Notes: a model not told the origin generated them from the sequence alone. A DNA stretch of 33,004 nt from Myxococcales bacterium UBA1203 (GCA_002309695.1 DBXV01000015.1:1-33004); one strand, 5' to 3'. Numbered from the stretch's first letter, positions 9,268 to 18,438 are shown. Translations and numbers: made by a program.

Positions 9268-9842
9268 AGCTCGCCCCTCTCGGCAGCCTCGGTCTCAAAA
9301 ACCATGCGGGGCTTCTCCACAACCACACGGTCCTCGGCGACGTAGAACATCACCTTGTCGCCCTTGATGCGGTTCCGGCCCTCGCGCGCCTCGGGATTCC
9401 CCGTCACGGTGACGACCGACTTGGCGTTGTCGAAGTGGGCCCTCTCGCCCCAGGCCTCCCGGTCCACGGGCTTCTGACCGCCCTTGTGCTGGACCATGTG
9501 GACGTTCCCCTCGCAGAGAATCTCCCGAATCTTGTGCTTCTCGCCGAAGGTGGCCGTCAGCCTGTCGCACTGGATTTTCACGTCGTCGCGCTCGGCAACC
9601 ACATGACCCACCCAGACGGCACGCTCCGCGTTGGGCATAATTTCAAAGCGGTCGGAAGTGATGTTGACCGGCCGCATCTGCGCCGCCGAAGTCTTCTTTC
9701 CGTCGCGGGATGCCTTCTCGCCTGCCTTGGCTGAGGCGGAAGCCGGGGGCTGCTTTCCGGAGGACGCGGCAGGTGCCGGCGCGGCGGGCTGAGCCAGAAA
9801 AACAAGGGCCGCGGCACAGGCGGCGCAGGAAGAAAAAAGCAT
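9264..9842 (-). CDS. lptA: LPS transport periplasmic protein LptA (OstA-like)
   Basis: Forms the periplasmic bridge that carries LPS to the outer membrane. The 192-residue product begins with a signal peptide (MLFSSCAACAAALVFLA), then a low-complexity Ala/Pro/Lys linker to about residue 55, then an OstA/LptA beta-jellyroll (PVNITSDRFEIMPN, VWVGHVVAERDDVKIQCDRL, ILCEGNVHMVQ, RIKGDKVMFYVAEDRVVVE). The start at 9842 has GGAAAGG six bases before it and places the signal peptide at the N-terminus; an upstream in-frame extension looks non-coding. It is coupled to lptB by a four-base overlap and follows lptC by about 90 bases. Confidence 0.93.
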   Translation of the reverse strand: MLFSSCAACAAALVFLAQPAAPAPAASSGKQPPASASAKAGEKASRDGKKTSAAQMRPVNITSDRFEIMPNAERAVWVGHVVAERDDVKIQCDRLTATFGEKHKIREILCEGNVHMVQHKGGQKPVDREAWGERAHFDNAKSVVTVTGNPEAREGRNRIKGDKVMFYVAEDRVVVEKPRMVFETEAAERGEL

Positions 9843-9932
9843 CTGTGACCTTTCCTGAATGTCTTGGGAGGAAACCGGCTGCTGCTGACGCATCTGAAAC
9901 TTCGCGTTCGGCGGCCGGCTGCACTGAAGCAC

Positions 9933-10523
9933 TCACCGGCGCTTCGGCGGCGCGTCTGTTTCCGAATTCCCAGCGGGAGGAGTTCCCTCCGGAAAAACGG
10001 TGCTCTCGATGGGGCCCTGAAAGTGAAGAACCCTGTCGCCTTTCAGGGGAAGAAGGAAACCGGAGCGGGCCACAGCCGTCAGGCCCTTGCCGGTCACATC
10101 GACGGGCGACTCGCTGAAAATCCTCTGCCCGCCCGCATCGTAGCTGGCCTTGTCGGTGACGGCTCTGGTGCCGTTGATGTCATTCATCTGAACGCCGCCC
10201 GAAGCGTCCGCCCAGCGCAGGAGCATGTTCCCCTGAACTTCCGCCGCCGTCGCCTCAATGGCGTCCTGTTCCCCGCCGTTTCCGTGAAACAGGGCGAACA
10301 GCCTGTCCGCCGTCATCGCCCCGTTCGACGTCCGATACGTGACCTCGCGGGCATTGCCGCTGACCTTCAAATCGCTCCCCTCGTAATAGCGGTAAGTCAC
10401 GCCGGACAGAATCAGCTCGGGAGGTGCCTCACCCGTGACATTGGGCGCGCCGGGGTCTTCGGCACAGGACGCCGCCAGGAGGGGCATGAACGCGGCGAAT
10501 ATCTTGTAACTTCTTGATTTCAT
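9933..10523 (-). CDS. lptC: LptC-like LPS export protein, apparently a lipoprotein
   Basis: Probable LptC, the inner-membrane-attached protein that receives LPS from LptB2FG and hands it to LptA. The 196-residue product is mostly beta-strand with OstA-like repeats (VTYRYYEGSDLKVSG, REVTYRTSNGAMTADRL, AEVQGNMLLRW, RIFSESPVDVTGKG), including the SPVDV-type element common in LptC. Instead of the usual N-terminal transmembrane helix it has a lipoprotein signal ending in LLAASC, with the lipidated Cys at residue 20. The tail is Pro/Thr-rich. The assignment rests on position before lptA-lptB and on fold-like repeats, not on a strong motif. No clear ribosome binding site. Confidence 0.8.
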   Translation of the reverse strand: MKSRSYKIFAAFMPLLAASCAEDPGAPNVTGEAPPELILSGVTYRYYEGSDLKVSGNAREVTYRTSNGAMTADRLFALFHGNGGEQDAIEATAAEVQGNMLLRWADASGGVQMNDINGTRAVTDKASYDAGGQRIFSESPVDVTGKGLTAVARSGFLLPLKGDRVLHFQGPIESTVFPEGTPPAGNSETDAPPKRR

Positions 10524-10643
10524 TGAATTTTTGAAGCGGACAGACGTCCTTTCGACGGCAGAGGGCGGGCGATTTTGCGGAATGCACCTCTTCGGTCAAG
10601 GAATGGAGTCCGGACGCCGAACGGCCAGCTTCCGAAGCCCTCG

Positions 10644-11819
10644 TCACAGGACCCGCAGGAAGAAGCATTTCAGGTAGCGAGTCTCGCGCATGCCCAGCAG
10701 GACGGGATGGTCGCGGCCGGCCCCGTGCTTTTCCACAATCTGAACGGAACGCTTTGCGTCGGCAGCGGCGGCCCGCAGCATTTCCTCAAAGGCAAATTCG
10801 TCCACGTGGAAGGAGCAGCTGGCGCTGACGAGGATGCCGCCGGGACGAATCAGCTGCATGGCCCGCAGGTTGATTTCCTTGTAGCCGCGCAGAGCGCTGT
10901 CGATGGATGCCTTGTTCTTGGCGAAGGAGGGCGGGTCCAGAACGATGGTGTCGTAGCGCCGGGCCGACAGCGTCTGAGCCTTGAGAAAATCGAAGACGTT
11001 GGCTGTCTCCACCGTGACGTTGGACAGGCCATTTCTCTCGGCACCCTGCTGAATCAGCCTGGACGCGGCCTCGCTGATTTCCACGGCCGTCACATGCCCG
11101 CACCCGTGCCTGGCCAGCTGGAGCGCGAAGCCGCCCGTATAGGAGAAGCAGTCGAGCCCTTCGCCAAAGGCATAGCGCGCCGCCAGCAGGTGATTTTCGC
11201 GCTGGTCCAAGAAGCCGCCCGTCTTCTGGCCGTCCATGGGGTCGATGCGCAGGCGAATGTCCCCTTCCATGTATTCCACCTCGCCCGGCTCGCGCCCGAA
11301 CAGCACGCCCTTCACCGGCATCAGCCCTTCGAGCTGACGCACCTTGGCGTCGCTGCGCTCCACGATGGACTCGGCCTCGGGAAAGAGCTCCCGCAGAATT
11401 GAAACCAGCATGTCCCGCAGCGCTTCGGCGCCCTGAGTCAGAAGCTGAACCACCAGAACACTGCCGTAGCGGTCGATCACGATGCCGGACAGCAGATCGG
11501 CGTCGCCGTGGACGAGCCGATAGACCGGATTCCCCGGAAAGAGCTTCTCGCGCAGCGCTTTTGCGGCCCTCAGCCTCTCCAGAAAAAACTGCCGGCCGCA
11601 CAGAACGTCGTCCGCCGTCAGCATCCGCAGGGCAATCTGACTTCTCGTGGACCAGAAGGCGCGCCCCCGGAACCAGCCCCGCTGATCAGTGACGCGCACG
11701 ATGGCACCTTCGGGAGCGGCGTCCGGGGCACTCTTCACGTCAGAGCGATAAATCCAGCTCAGCCCCTGATCGAGCCGCTCCGAGCCGCGGCGGGAGATGA
11801 CGATGGTGGATTCGGACAT
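10644..11819 (-). CDS. rlmI: 23S rRNA (cytosine-C5) methyltransferase, RlmI family
   Basis: Class I SAM-dependent RNA methyltransferase; RlmI makes m5C1962 in E. coli 23S rRNA. The 391-residue product has an N-terminal PUA-like RNA-binding domain (about 1-75), the family motif GGFLDQRENH (about 201-210), the SAM-binding loop DCFSYTGGFAL (about 223-233), AVEISE at the end of beta-2, LDPPSFAKN (about 294-302) and SASCSFH (about 332-338) with the likely catalytic Cys at 335. The start at 11819 is chosen because AGAGG lies seven bases upstream; the open frame continues upstream but crosses a terminator. It heads the lpt-rpoN-hpf run. Confidence 0.9.
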   Translation of the reverse strand: MSESTIVISRRGSERLDQGLSWIYRSDVKSAPDAAPEGAIVRVTDQRGWFRGRAFWSTRSQIALRMLTADDVLCGRQFFLERLRAAKALREKLFPGNPVYRLVHGDADLLSGIVIDRYGSVLVVQLLTQGAEALRDMLVSILRELFPEAESIVERSDAKVRQLEGLMPVKGVLFGREPGEVEYMEGDIRLRIDPMDGQKTGGFLDQRENHLLAARYAFGEGLDCFSYTGGFALQLARHGCGHVTAVEISEAASRLIQQGAERNGLSNVTVETANVFDFLKAQTLSARRYDTIVLDPPSFAKNKASIDSALRGYKEINLRAMQLIRPGGILVSASCSFHVDEFAFEEMLRAAAADAKRSVQIVEKHGAGRDHPVLLGMRETRYLKCFFLRVL

Positions 11820-11889
11820 TGGGAGACCTCTGAATTTTCTTTGGCGCCGCCGGTGAGAGGAACGGCGGGAAAGATGAAGACCTGCGGCG

Positions 11890-11926
11890 AAAAAAAGCCC
11901 TCTCCCCGAGCAGCAGGGAAAGGGCT
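11890..11926 (-). terminator. Rho-independent terminator after the TonB-dependent receptor gene
   Basis: On the minus strand AGCCCTTTCCC and GGGGAGAGGGCT arms form a long stem around a short loop, followed by a run of T. It lies about 40 bases past the receptor stop codon and 70 bases before the rlmI start. Confidence 0.85.
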
Positions 11927-11962
11927 TCGGAAAGGCATCGTTGGCGCCTTCCAAAACAGCGG

Positions 11963-14929
11963 TCAGTAGCTGCCGCTCAGCGTGAGAACGAAGGTTCTTC
12001 CATAGGTAGGAATCGTCTTGGTCAGCGTGCTGCCGCCCGTGGGCATGCCATTTTTGGAATCGAGCAGATTTTTCACTCCGGCAAACCAGCGGAAGTACCC
12101 GCTGGGAAGTTCGCCGCTCAGCCCGACGTTGAGCCAGAACGTCTCGCCGTATCTCCGGTCGCTGCCGTCCACTGTGGCGCGGCCGCTGTTGTAGATGCCC
12201 TCGGCGGAGGCCAGCAGGTAGGGGGCCACGAGGGGGACCATTCCCTTCACGGAAAATGCGTGCGACGGCGAGTTGGCCTTGATTCGGTCGCCCTCTGCAT
12301 CGTCCCCGGCCAGAGAGATGTGGGAATACCAGTAGGCGGCAGACAGCATGGTCAGGCGGGCCGGCTGCCATCGGATCTCCACCTCGCCGCCCATCGTCCG
12401 GACGCCGTAGCTTTTGTCGTCGGGCCGGTAGTTCTCATACATGGTGAGGCCCTCGGCGTTTTCCGAGGCGTAAATCAGGTTGTCGATCCAGCTCATGTGA
12501 CCGGCCACAACCACCTTCAAATCGTCGGTGATGGTCTGGCTGTGCTCCAGCTCGAGACTCCAGATGCGCTCGGGCTCCAGTCCATCGGCATTGGCCACGG
12601 CGCTGTTGCCGGCATCCTCGTAATAGAGCTCGTAGGGAGAGGGCGCACGGAAGGAACTGCCGCCCATGAGCTTGGTGATGCCGCCGGGCGTGGACCGGAC
12701 CAGAACTGCCAGACGCGGGTTCACCGGATAGTCGTTGTCCATTTTGACGTCGGTGGTCGTGCCCGTGGCCGGAGTCGCGCTGTGCAGATAGGCGTCGAAG
12801 CGGGCGCTGGCATTCACCAGAACGCGGCTGCCGAAGTGAATTTCGTCGGACAGATAGGCTGAAACGATGTTGAGCCTGGCATTGATGTCCAGGTCTTCCC
12901 CGTCCTGCACCTCCACCTTCTGCTGGACCCGCGCCCGATACTGATATTCGAGGCCCGCCGTGATGTTCTGCCAGGCCACACGAGGAGACCGATAGAAGAA
13001 CTCGAAGCCCAGCCAGTCGGCGTTGCTCTTCTCGTCCACTTCCTCCGTTCCGGTCCGCGCCTCAGCATCTTCGAAGTAGTTGTAGTGAGCCTGATAACGG
13101 GTGGCGTCGTAATAGAGGCGGCCCATGACGGAGCCCCAGTCGGCGCTTTTGTCGTAGCGGGCTTCCACAAAGGCCCTCAGGTCGCGGGTGTAGCTGGCGT
13201 CGAATTCGGGAACGGTGCCGTAAACGCCCGTGGGGAGCTCCTTCTTGCGGCTGTTGATGTAGCCCTTGAGCGTCAGATCGCCGATGCGGGCGCGGGCCGA
13301 GCCGTTGTAGCTGCGCTCGCCGTCCCGGTCTTTGATGAGGTGGCTGTTCCCATCGGAGGCATCCTCCGCGGAGATGCTGATGAGGTCCTCGCCGCTCGAA
13401 TTGTAGGCACCGCCGCTGGCCACAAATTCAAACGACTCGCCCTTGTGGCCGCCGGCAACCCTTCCCTTCAAAGTATTCAGATTGCCCGCGCTGCCGGTGA
13501 CTTCCACGTGCTTGTTCCCAAGGCTTTTGCGGGTGACCACGTTGATGAGGCCCAGGAAGGCGGCGGAGCCAAACAGCGAGGAAACCGGGCCGCGGACGAT
13601 TTCGATGCGCTCCACCTCATTCAGGTCGATGTCGAAATCGCGGCCCACGTAGGCCTGCGCGGCAAACACGTCGTTCATGGTGTGGCCGTCCAGAAGAATC
13701 TGGATGCGTGTGTTGTAGTCGCCGGGAGGCGAAAACCCGCGGACGCCGACGTTTTCGTAGCTGCGGTCATTGGTGAAGAAGAAGCCGCGGATGCCGCGAA
13801 TCGCTTCCGGCAGCGACGAATAGCCAAACGCACGAATCTCACTGCGGGTGATGACCGTGACCGAAGCGGGCGCGTCCTCCGCGCTGGTCTCGCTCTTGGA
13901 TGCCGCGGACGTTTTGGCCCCGGCGTAGTGCAGATCGGCCTGGACCCAGACGTTGGCGTTTTCATCGACGGAAATTTCCTGAACGAAATCCCGCATGTCC
14001 TCCATGAGCACTTCGACGCGGTGAACGCCCACAGGCTGGGTGAGGACCAGAGGCGTGAACCCAACCTCCTTGCCGTCAATTTTCACCAGCGCGCCCTCGT
14101 GATTGGAGGTCACGCGGACGGTCCCTGTGGCGGGCGGAACAGGCTGCAGCTCCACCGACACATCAGACGTTGTGTCCGCGGCAAGCTCCACGGGCACCTG
14201 CGCGGGAAAATAGCCGGCGGACTGGACGTGAATGAGCTGCGTCCCGGGGGCCAGGTCGAGCTCGCAGGGAAGAGTGCATGCCGCGTCGCCGTCAGTCCTG
14301 TTCACGCGAACCTCGGCCCCTTCCGGCGCCCCCTTCACCGAGACTTTGCCCGTGATGAACTTCAGCGTCATGGGCCCCGTCTCCTTCGTGGAGCCCTGCA
14401 CCAGCTGCACTTCCTTCTCGGCGTCCTCGTAGCCGTCGAGCGAGAGAATCACTTTGGCCGTCCCCGGCTTGAGTGCCAGCGTCCTCGGCGTCACGCCGTG
14501 AGAGCCCAAATCCTTGCGGCCGATAAAGATGTTCGCCCCCTGAGGCTCGGACTCGATGCGCACCAGCGCCACCCGCTCCGTCAGCCGCTGAATGCCCTCA
14601 GTGGCGATGCGGATGCCCGGCGCACCCTCCGGCGCGCCTTCGAGATACTCGGCGTAATAGCGGTAGGCCTCGTCGCCCTGTCCCAGCTGCTCGTAGCAGC
14701 GGGCGATGTTGAGGATGACGTTGTTGTTCCGCACCAGCCGGTTGGAGAGAAAAAACTCGGCCAGCGCCTCCTCGAAATGCCGCGCCTTGTAAGCGGCGAT
14801 GCCGCGGCTGAACCGCAAATCCGCCTCGTCAGCGGTGTTGTCGGCCCACGCGGCAGAAGTCAGAACAGGTGCATTCAGCGACAGCAGCGCGCAGACAGCG
14901 GCGGCGGGAAAAAATCTGCGGACGGACAT
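11963..14929 (-). CDS. TonB-dependent outer-membrane receptor with TPR and PEGA modules
   Basis: A 988-residue outer-membrane protein that probably imports an unknown substrate with energy from TonB. In order: signal peptide (1-29, ending AAWA); TPR-like helices (about 35-105; AAYKARHFEEALAEF, NIARCYEQLGQGDEAY); three PEGA-like domains (about 121-180, 193-262 and 267-333; for example GANIFIGRKDLG and GALVKIDGKEVGFTP); a TonB plug (about 350-470; SVTVITRSEIRAFGY, VGVRGFSPPGDYNTRIQ, LLDGHTMND, VERIEIVRGPVSSLFGSAAFLG); and a 22-strand-type beta-barrel to a C-terminal aromatic (LSGSY). No clear TonB box is seen. It lies downstream of a PEGA kinase on the same strand but between two terminators. 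The substrate cannot be inferred from the sequence. Confidence 0.92.
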   Translation of the reverse strand: MSVRRFFPAAAVCALLSLNAPVLTSAAWADNTADEADLRFSRGIAAYKARHFEEALAEFFLSNRLVRNNNVILNIARCYEQLGQGDEAYRYYAEYLEGAPEGAPGIRIATEGIQRLTERVALVRIESEPQGANIFIGRKDLGSHGVTPRTLALKPGTAKVILSLDGYEDAEKEVQLVQGSTKETGPMTLKFITGKVSVKGAPEGAEVRVNRTDGDAACTLPCELDLAPGTQLIHVQSAGYFPAQVPVELAADTTSDVSVELQPVPPATGTVRVTSNHEGALVKIDGKEVGFTPLVLTQPVGVHRVEVLMEDMRDFVQEISVDENANVWVQADLHYAGAKTSAASKSETSAEDAPASVTVITRSEIRAFGYSSLPEAIRGIRGFFFTNDRSYENVGVRGFSPPGDYNTRIQILLDGHTMNDVFAAQAYVGRDFDIDLNEVERIEIVRGPVSSLFGSAAFLGLINVVTRKSLGNKHVEVTGSAGNLNTLKGRVAGGHKGESFEFVASGGAYNSSGEDLISISAEDASDGNSHLIKDRDGERSYNGSARARIGDLTLKGYINSRKKELPTGVYGTVPEFDASYTRDLRAFVEARYDKSADWGSVMGRLYYDATRYQAHYNYFEDAEARTGTEEVDEKSNADWLGFEFFYRSPRVAWQNITAGLEYQYRARVQQKVEVQDGEDLDINARLNIVSAYLSDEIHFGSRVLVNASARFDAYLHSATPATGTTTDVKMDNDYPVNPRLAVLVRSTPGGITKLMGGSSFRAPSPYELYYEDAGNSAVANADGLEPERIWSLELEHSQTITDDLKVVVAGHMSWIDNLIYASENAEGLTMYENYRPDDKSYGVRTMGGEVEIRWQPARLTMLSAAYWYSHISLAGDDAEGDRIKANSPSHAFSVKGMVPLVAPYLLASAEGIYNSGRATVDGSDRRYGETFWLNVGLSGELPSGYFRWFAGVKNLLDSKNGMPTGGSTLTKTIPTYGRTFVLTLSGSY

Positions 14930-14956
14930 GAAAAAGCCTCCGGAAAAATAACGAAT

Positions 14957-15003
14957 GAAAAAAAGAACGCCGGCTCTCGGGAAAAATCCTCTCTGGAGCC
15001 GGC
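14957..15003 (-). terminator. Rho-independent terminator after the Ser/Thr kinase gene
   Basis: On the minus strand an 8-bp perfect stem (GCCGGCTC with GAGCCGGC), extended inside by a CC/GG pair, is followed within four bases by seven T. It lies between the kinase stop codon and the receptor start, so the two genes are probably separate transcripts despite sharing orientation. Confidence 0.78.
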
Positions 15004-15035
15004 GGCATCAGCGGGCGAAGGCGCGTTCTGTCCGC

Positions 15036-16937
15036 TCATCTGTCCATGGCGATGTCGTCCAGGTCACCCGCCTGCGGCGCCTTATTCTGATTTTGCTTCG
15101 GCGGAGTTCTGGGCTGACGCTTTTTGACGGGAGCAGCGGGCGGCGGCTCCGGTGTCGGCGGCAATGGCACCAAATCCAGCGCCATCGTCCCGCTTTCCTT
15201 CTGTGAAACCTCCGTCGTCAGCGTCCGATAGCCCGCCAGCTCCAGCTGAATCTCCAGCAGGGCATCGCTGGGGCGGCGCTCCAGCTCCAGAGGCGTTTTT
15301 CCCAGAAAAGCACCCCGGGAATAGGCCATGGCGCCGGAGGGCGTACTCTCAATGCGCAGGACGATGTTCTTCGGCGCGGCGGGAGGCGTCTCCACGGGTC
15401 CGGCGCCCTTGTCCGGTGTCTGAGCGGCCGCGGGGTCCGGCTCCAGAGTCAAATCCAGATTCTGAATGCCGGCGCCGCCGACCGTCTTGACCACGGGCAG
15501 AAAACCTTCCCGGCGAATCTCGACTTTGACTCTGTCCTTGCGGGGCAGCGGGTAGCCCTGAAGCGGCGTCCTCTCGTCAATTTTCTCCCCGTCAATGAAA
15601 ACGTCGGCCCCGGCAGGCGTGGTGAGAAGGTTCAGCGTCCCGCCCGCTATCCCGACGGCAGCAGGCACCTGCGCAGGCGAGGAAGATCTCGTCAGAAACG
15701 CGCCGCCCACACCCGCCATCACAACGGCCAGAACAACAATCGCGGCGATGAGTCCCTTATTGCTCCGGCTCTCCGGCACAATGACGGCGCTGACGACATC
15801 GGCATCGGAATCAGTCGCAAGACCGGCCGCGGCGGCCTGCTGCGGAACGGCGACTTTGACGGACCCGCCCTTGACCGAAATCCGGCTGCGGGTGGTGACG
15901 TTGGGAAACGAATTGGACGTGCCGGAGTGCTCATGGCCCATGCCGGGACGCCGAAACAGCTGGGAGGGCGTGCCGTCGCTGTCATCGTAGGGCTTCCCCC
16001 GCGCCCGCTCCTCAGCGAGCCGTTCGGCGTAGAGCTCCTTCATAAACGCCGCCAGATGCGCCGCGGTGCCGGGCTGACGCTTCTCCAGCATCCACTCCTC
16101 AAGCGCCATGCGGAAAGCCTGGGCATCCTCGTAGCGGTCATCCCTGTCTTTGGCCAAAGCCTTGAGCAGGATGCCCTCCAGCATCGGGTCAATGCTTGGC
16201 TCAACCTCGGACGGCGGCGGAATTTCGCATTCAGAGACGGCCTGAATCGTCTGAACTTCGTTCTCGCGCTTAAACAGCCTGCGGGCCGTCAGCATCTCAA
16301 AGAGAACGACTCCCAGAGCGAAAATGTCGGACCTGTGGTCGATGTCCCCGCCGCTGATCTGCTCCGGGCTCATGTAGGCGAACTTGCCTTTAATGGTGCC
16401 CGCCGACGTGTGGGACACGCGTCCCGCCGCCTTGGCGACGCCGAAATCAATCAGTTTCACGCCGCCGTCGAAGGTGACGAGGATGTTTTGAGGGGAAACG
16501 TCCCGGTGAATCAGGTGCAGCGGCTCGTTGTCTATCCCCACTGCCTTGTGGGCGTAATCGAGGCCTGCGGCAGCATCGGCGGCGATACGGACGGCCAGAG
16601 CTGCGGGGATGCTCCGATTCTGATGCCGGGCCTGCTTCCACAGCCGCACCACGTCGTCGCCGCGGATGTATTCCATGGCGATGTAGTAGGAGCCGTCCAC
16701 CTCACCCATGTCGTAGATCTGGCCAATGTTGGGGTGATCCAGCCGTGCGGCAATGCGGGCTTCGTCCAGGAACATCTCTGTGAATTCCCGGTCCTCAGCC
16801 AGGTTCGGAAGCAGCACCTTGACGACCAGGAGCTTCTCGAAGCCTTCCAGTCCTGCCTGCCGGGCCAGGTAAACTTCACCCATTCCTCCCGCTGCGATGC
16901 GTTTGAGCAGTTCATATCGTCCAAAGGGCGTTCCCAT
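15036..16937 (-). CDS. Transmembrane Ser/Thr protein kinase with C-terminal PEGA domains
   Basis: Bacterial Hanks-type kinase of 633 residues. The cytoplasmic kinase domain (about 8-285) has the glycine loop AAGGMGEVYLA, catalytic Lys near 40 (VVKV), HRDVSPQN (144-151), DFG (164-166), the activation segment GTIKGKFAYMSPEQ and DIFALGVVLFEML, so it looks active. A Ser/Thr-rich juxtamembrane stretch leads to one membrane helix (about 395-415). Outside lie two PEGA-like domains (about 433-507 and 528-605; GADVFIDGEKIDERTPLQGYPL and SGAMAYSRGAFLGKTPLEL), then a Pro/Lys/Gln-rich tail. PEGA domains are thought to bind surface or cell-wall ligands. It is divergent from the phosphotransferase gene; no cognate phosphatase is present. 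Confidence 0.95.
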   Translation of the reverse strand: MGTPFGRYELLKRIAAGGMGEVYLARQAGLEGFEKLLVVKVLLPNLAEDREFTEMFLDEARIAARLDHPNIGQIYDMGEVDGSYYIAMEYIRGDDVVRLWKQARHQNRSIPAALAVRIAADAAAGLDYAHKAVGIDNEPLHLIHRDVSPQNILVTFDGGVKLIDFGVAKAAGRVSHTSAGTIKGKFAYMSPEQISGGDIDHRSDIFALGVVLFEMLTARRLFKRENEVQTIQAVSECEIPPPSEVEPSIDPMLEGILLKALAKDRDDRYEDAQAFRMALEEWMLEKRQPGTAAHLAAFMKELYAERLAEERARGKPYDDSDGTPSQLFRRPGMGHEHSGTSNSFPNVTTRSRISVKGGSVKVAVPQQAAAAGLATDSDADVVSAVIVPESRSNKGLIAAIVVLAVVMAGVGGAFLTRSSSPAQVPAAVGIAGGTLNLLTTPAGADVFIDGEKIDERTPLQGYPLPRKDRVKVEIRREGFLPVVKTVGGAGIQNLDLTLEPDPAAAQTPDKGAGPVETPPAAPKNIVLRIESTPSGAMAYSRGAFLGKTPLELERRPSDALLEIQLELAGYRTLTTEVSQKESGTMALDLVPLPPTPEPPPAAPVKKRQPRTPPKQNQNKAPQAGDLDDIAMDR

Positions 16938-17192
16938 TCGTGTTCTTCCTGTCTCACCTTCCCTGCCCGAGGCGGGAAAACGCTTTCTGGAGCGAGGTGA
17001 ATTGTTTCAAACCATCAGCAAAGCCTCGGCGGGGGGCTTTAGGGCGCCCTTATCCGACAACGCAACAAAACGGGCATTTGGGAATTTCGCATACATCAAC
17101 GACTGACGCGTTCCATCCCCGGAGAAACATCCCCGCCCGGCGGCCGGCCATCCCGCAGGACGCTCCAAAAAAACAGGGGGGAAATTTCACCA

Positions 17193-18320
17193 ATGGGCCC
17201 AAATGGAACGACGAACGTCACGGAGGACAACAACATCATGGAAGACACGAATGCTTCCCGGCGCACGGTGCCGGCGGAGGTGCTCGCCCGCTACACCAGA
17301 TGGGAAAAGGCCGATTCGCGCCCTCTGGGAAACGGGCTCATCAATCAGACTTTCCTCGCGGAAGCTCCCGGCGGCGCGAAGGCCGTCTTTCAGCGCCTGC
17401 ACCACATTTTTGCTCCCACTGTGAATCAGGACATCGAGGCGGTGACGGCTCATCTGGCGTCCAAAGGCATGCCCACGCCGCGCCTCATTCGGACTTCCGA
17501 CGGGATGCTGTCGGCGGCTGATGAACAGGGAAACTGCTGGCGGGCGCTCACTTTTGTGGAGGGCGAGTGCCTCGACCGGCTCCGGACCCCTGAGCAGGCC
17601 CGGGAGGCCGGTGCGCTGACTGCCCGCTTTCACGCCGCTCTCGCCGATTTTCAGCAGCCTTTTGTCCACGTCCGCCCCGGGGTTCACGACCTTCACCGGC
17701 ATCTGACCGTTCTCTCGGACGCGCTGAGGAACCATGCCGGGCACAGGCTCTTTGAATCGGCAGCTCCTCTGGCCGACGAACTTCTGACGGAAGCGCAGCG
17801 CCTGCCGGACTTTGGCGTTCTTCCCGACCGCACCATTCACGGGGACCTGAAAATCTCCAATCTGCTCTTCGTGAACGGAAAGGGGCACTGCCTCATCGAC
17901 CTGGACACGCTGGCCCGTCAGAAATGGGTGTTCGAGATGGGCGATGCCCTGCGTTCGTGGTGCAACCGCGCAGGCGAAGACGTGGAACAGGCGCGCATCG
18001 ACACGGAGCTCTTTCAGGCCGCAGCGGATGGCTATTTCGGCGCACTCCGCGGGACCGGATTTCCGGCGCGGGAAGAGGCCGAATCCTGGACGGAGGGGCT
18101 GGCTTACATCTGTCTGGAACTTACCTGCCGCTTCCTCGCCGACTCTCTGAACGAGACCTATTTCGGCTTTGACGCAGCCCGCTTTCCCGCCCGGGGAGAA
18201 CACAATCTGCTGCGCGCCCGGGGCCAGTGGTCGCTGTACCGCGATGTCCGCCGCCGCCAGGCTGAGCTGGAAGCCTTTGTCAGGGGGGCTTTCAGGGGTT
18301 CTTTCGGCCCCGCAGCCTGA
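17193..18320 (+). CDS. APH-family phosphotransferase, probable sugar or aminosugar kinase
   Basis: About 375 residues with the aminoglycoside/choline kinase fold. Visible: a nucleotide-binding N-lobe (PLGNGLINQTFLAE, VFQRLH), the catalytic loop HGDLKISNLLF (about 216-226) and the metal site LIDLDTL (about 234-240). The sequence around the catalytic and IDLDT segments resembles N-acetylhexosamine 1-kinase-like members more than drug-resistance kinases; this is a judgement by eye. Two starts are possible, ATG at 17193 or ATG at 17238; each has a G-rich element at rather long spacing. It is divergent from the Ser/Thr kinase across about 250 bases in which I see no convincing promoter. The natural substrate is unknown. 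Confidence 0.82.
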   Translation: MGPNGTTNVTEDNNIMEDTNASRRTVPAEVLARYTRWEKADSRPLGNGLINQTFLAEAPGGAKAVFQRLHHIFAPTVNQDIEAVTAHLASKGMPTPRLIRTSDGMLSAADEQGNCWRALTFVEGECLDRLRTPEQAREAGALTARFHAALADFQQPFVHVRPGVHDLHRHLTVLSDALRNHAGHRLFESAAPLADELLTEAQRLPDFGVLPDRTIHGDLKISNLLFVNGKGHCLIDLDTLARQKWVFEMGDALRSWCNRAGEDVEQARIDTELFQAAADGYFGALRGTGFPAREEAESWTEGLAYICLELTCRFLADSLNETYFGFDAARFPARGEHNLLRARGQWSLYRDVRRRQAELEAFVRGAFRGSFGPAA

Positions 18321-18438
18321 CGCGGTGTTCCCGCAAGAAAAAATTCATTCGCCTTCGGAGGGCTGGCCTAAGCTCCGCCGCCTTTTTTCCGCGCCGGCGA
18401 TTCCCGCAGGACGCATTCACCCAAGACAGAGGCAAAAC

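Noticed and set aside
11820..12371. N-terminal extension of the rlmI reading frame
   Set aside because: The extension crosses the receptor gene's terminator and its 3' end in another frame; the ATG at 11819 has its own ribosome site and fits the family length.
13085..15127. 680-codon open frame on the plus strand antisense to the receptor gene
   Set aside because: It is a shadow of a GC-rich gene: low-complexity Arg/Gly/Val/His composition, no motifs, and the opposite strand encodes clear TonB receptor signatures.
17193..18320. Reading the phosphotransferase as an aminoglycoside-resistance enzyme
   Set aside because: The fold is shared by many sugar and choline kinases, and the sequence around the catalytic loop looks closer to hexosamine kinases; nothing in the context suggests resistance.
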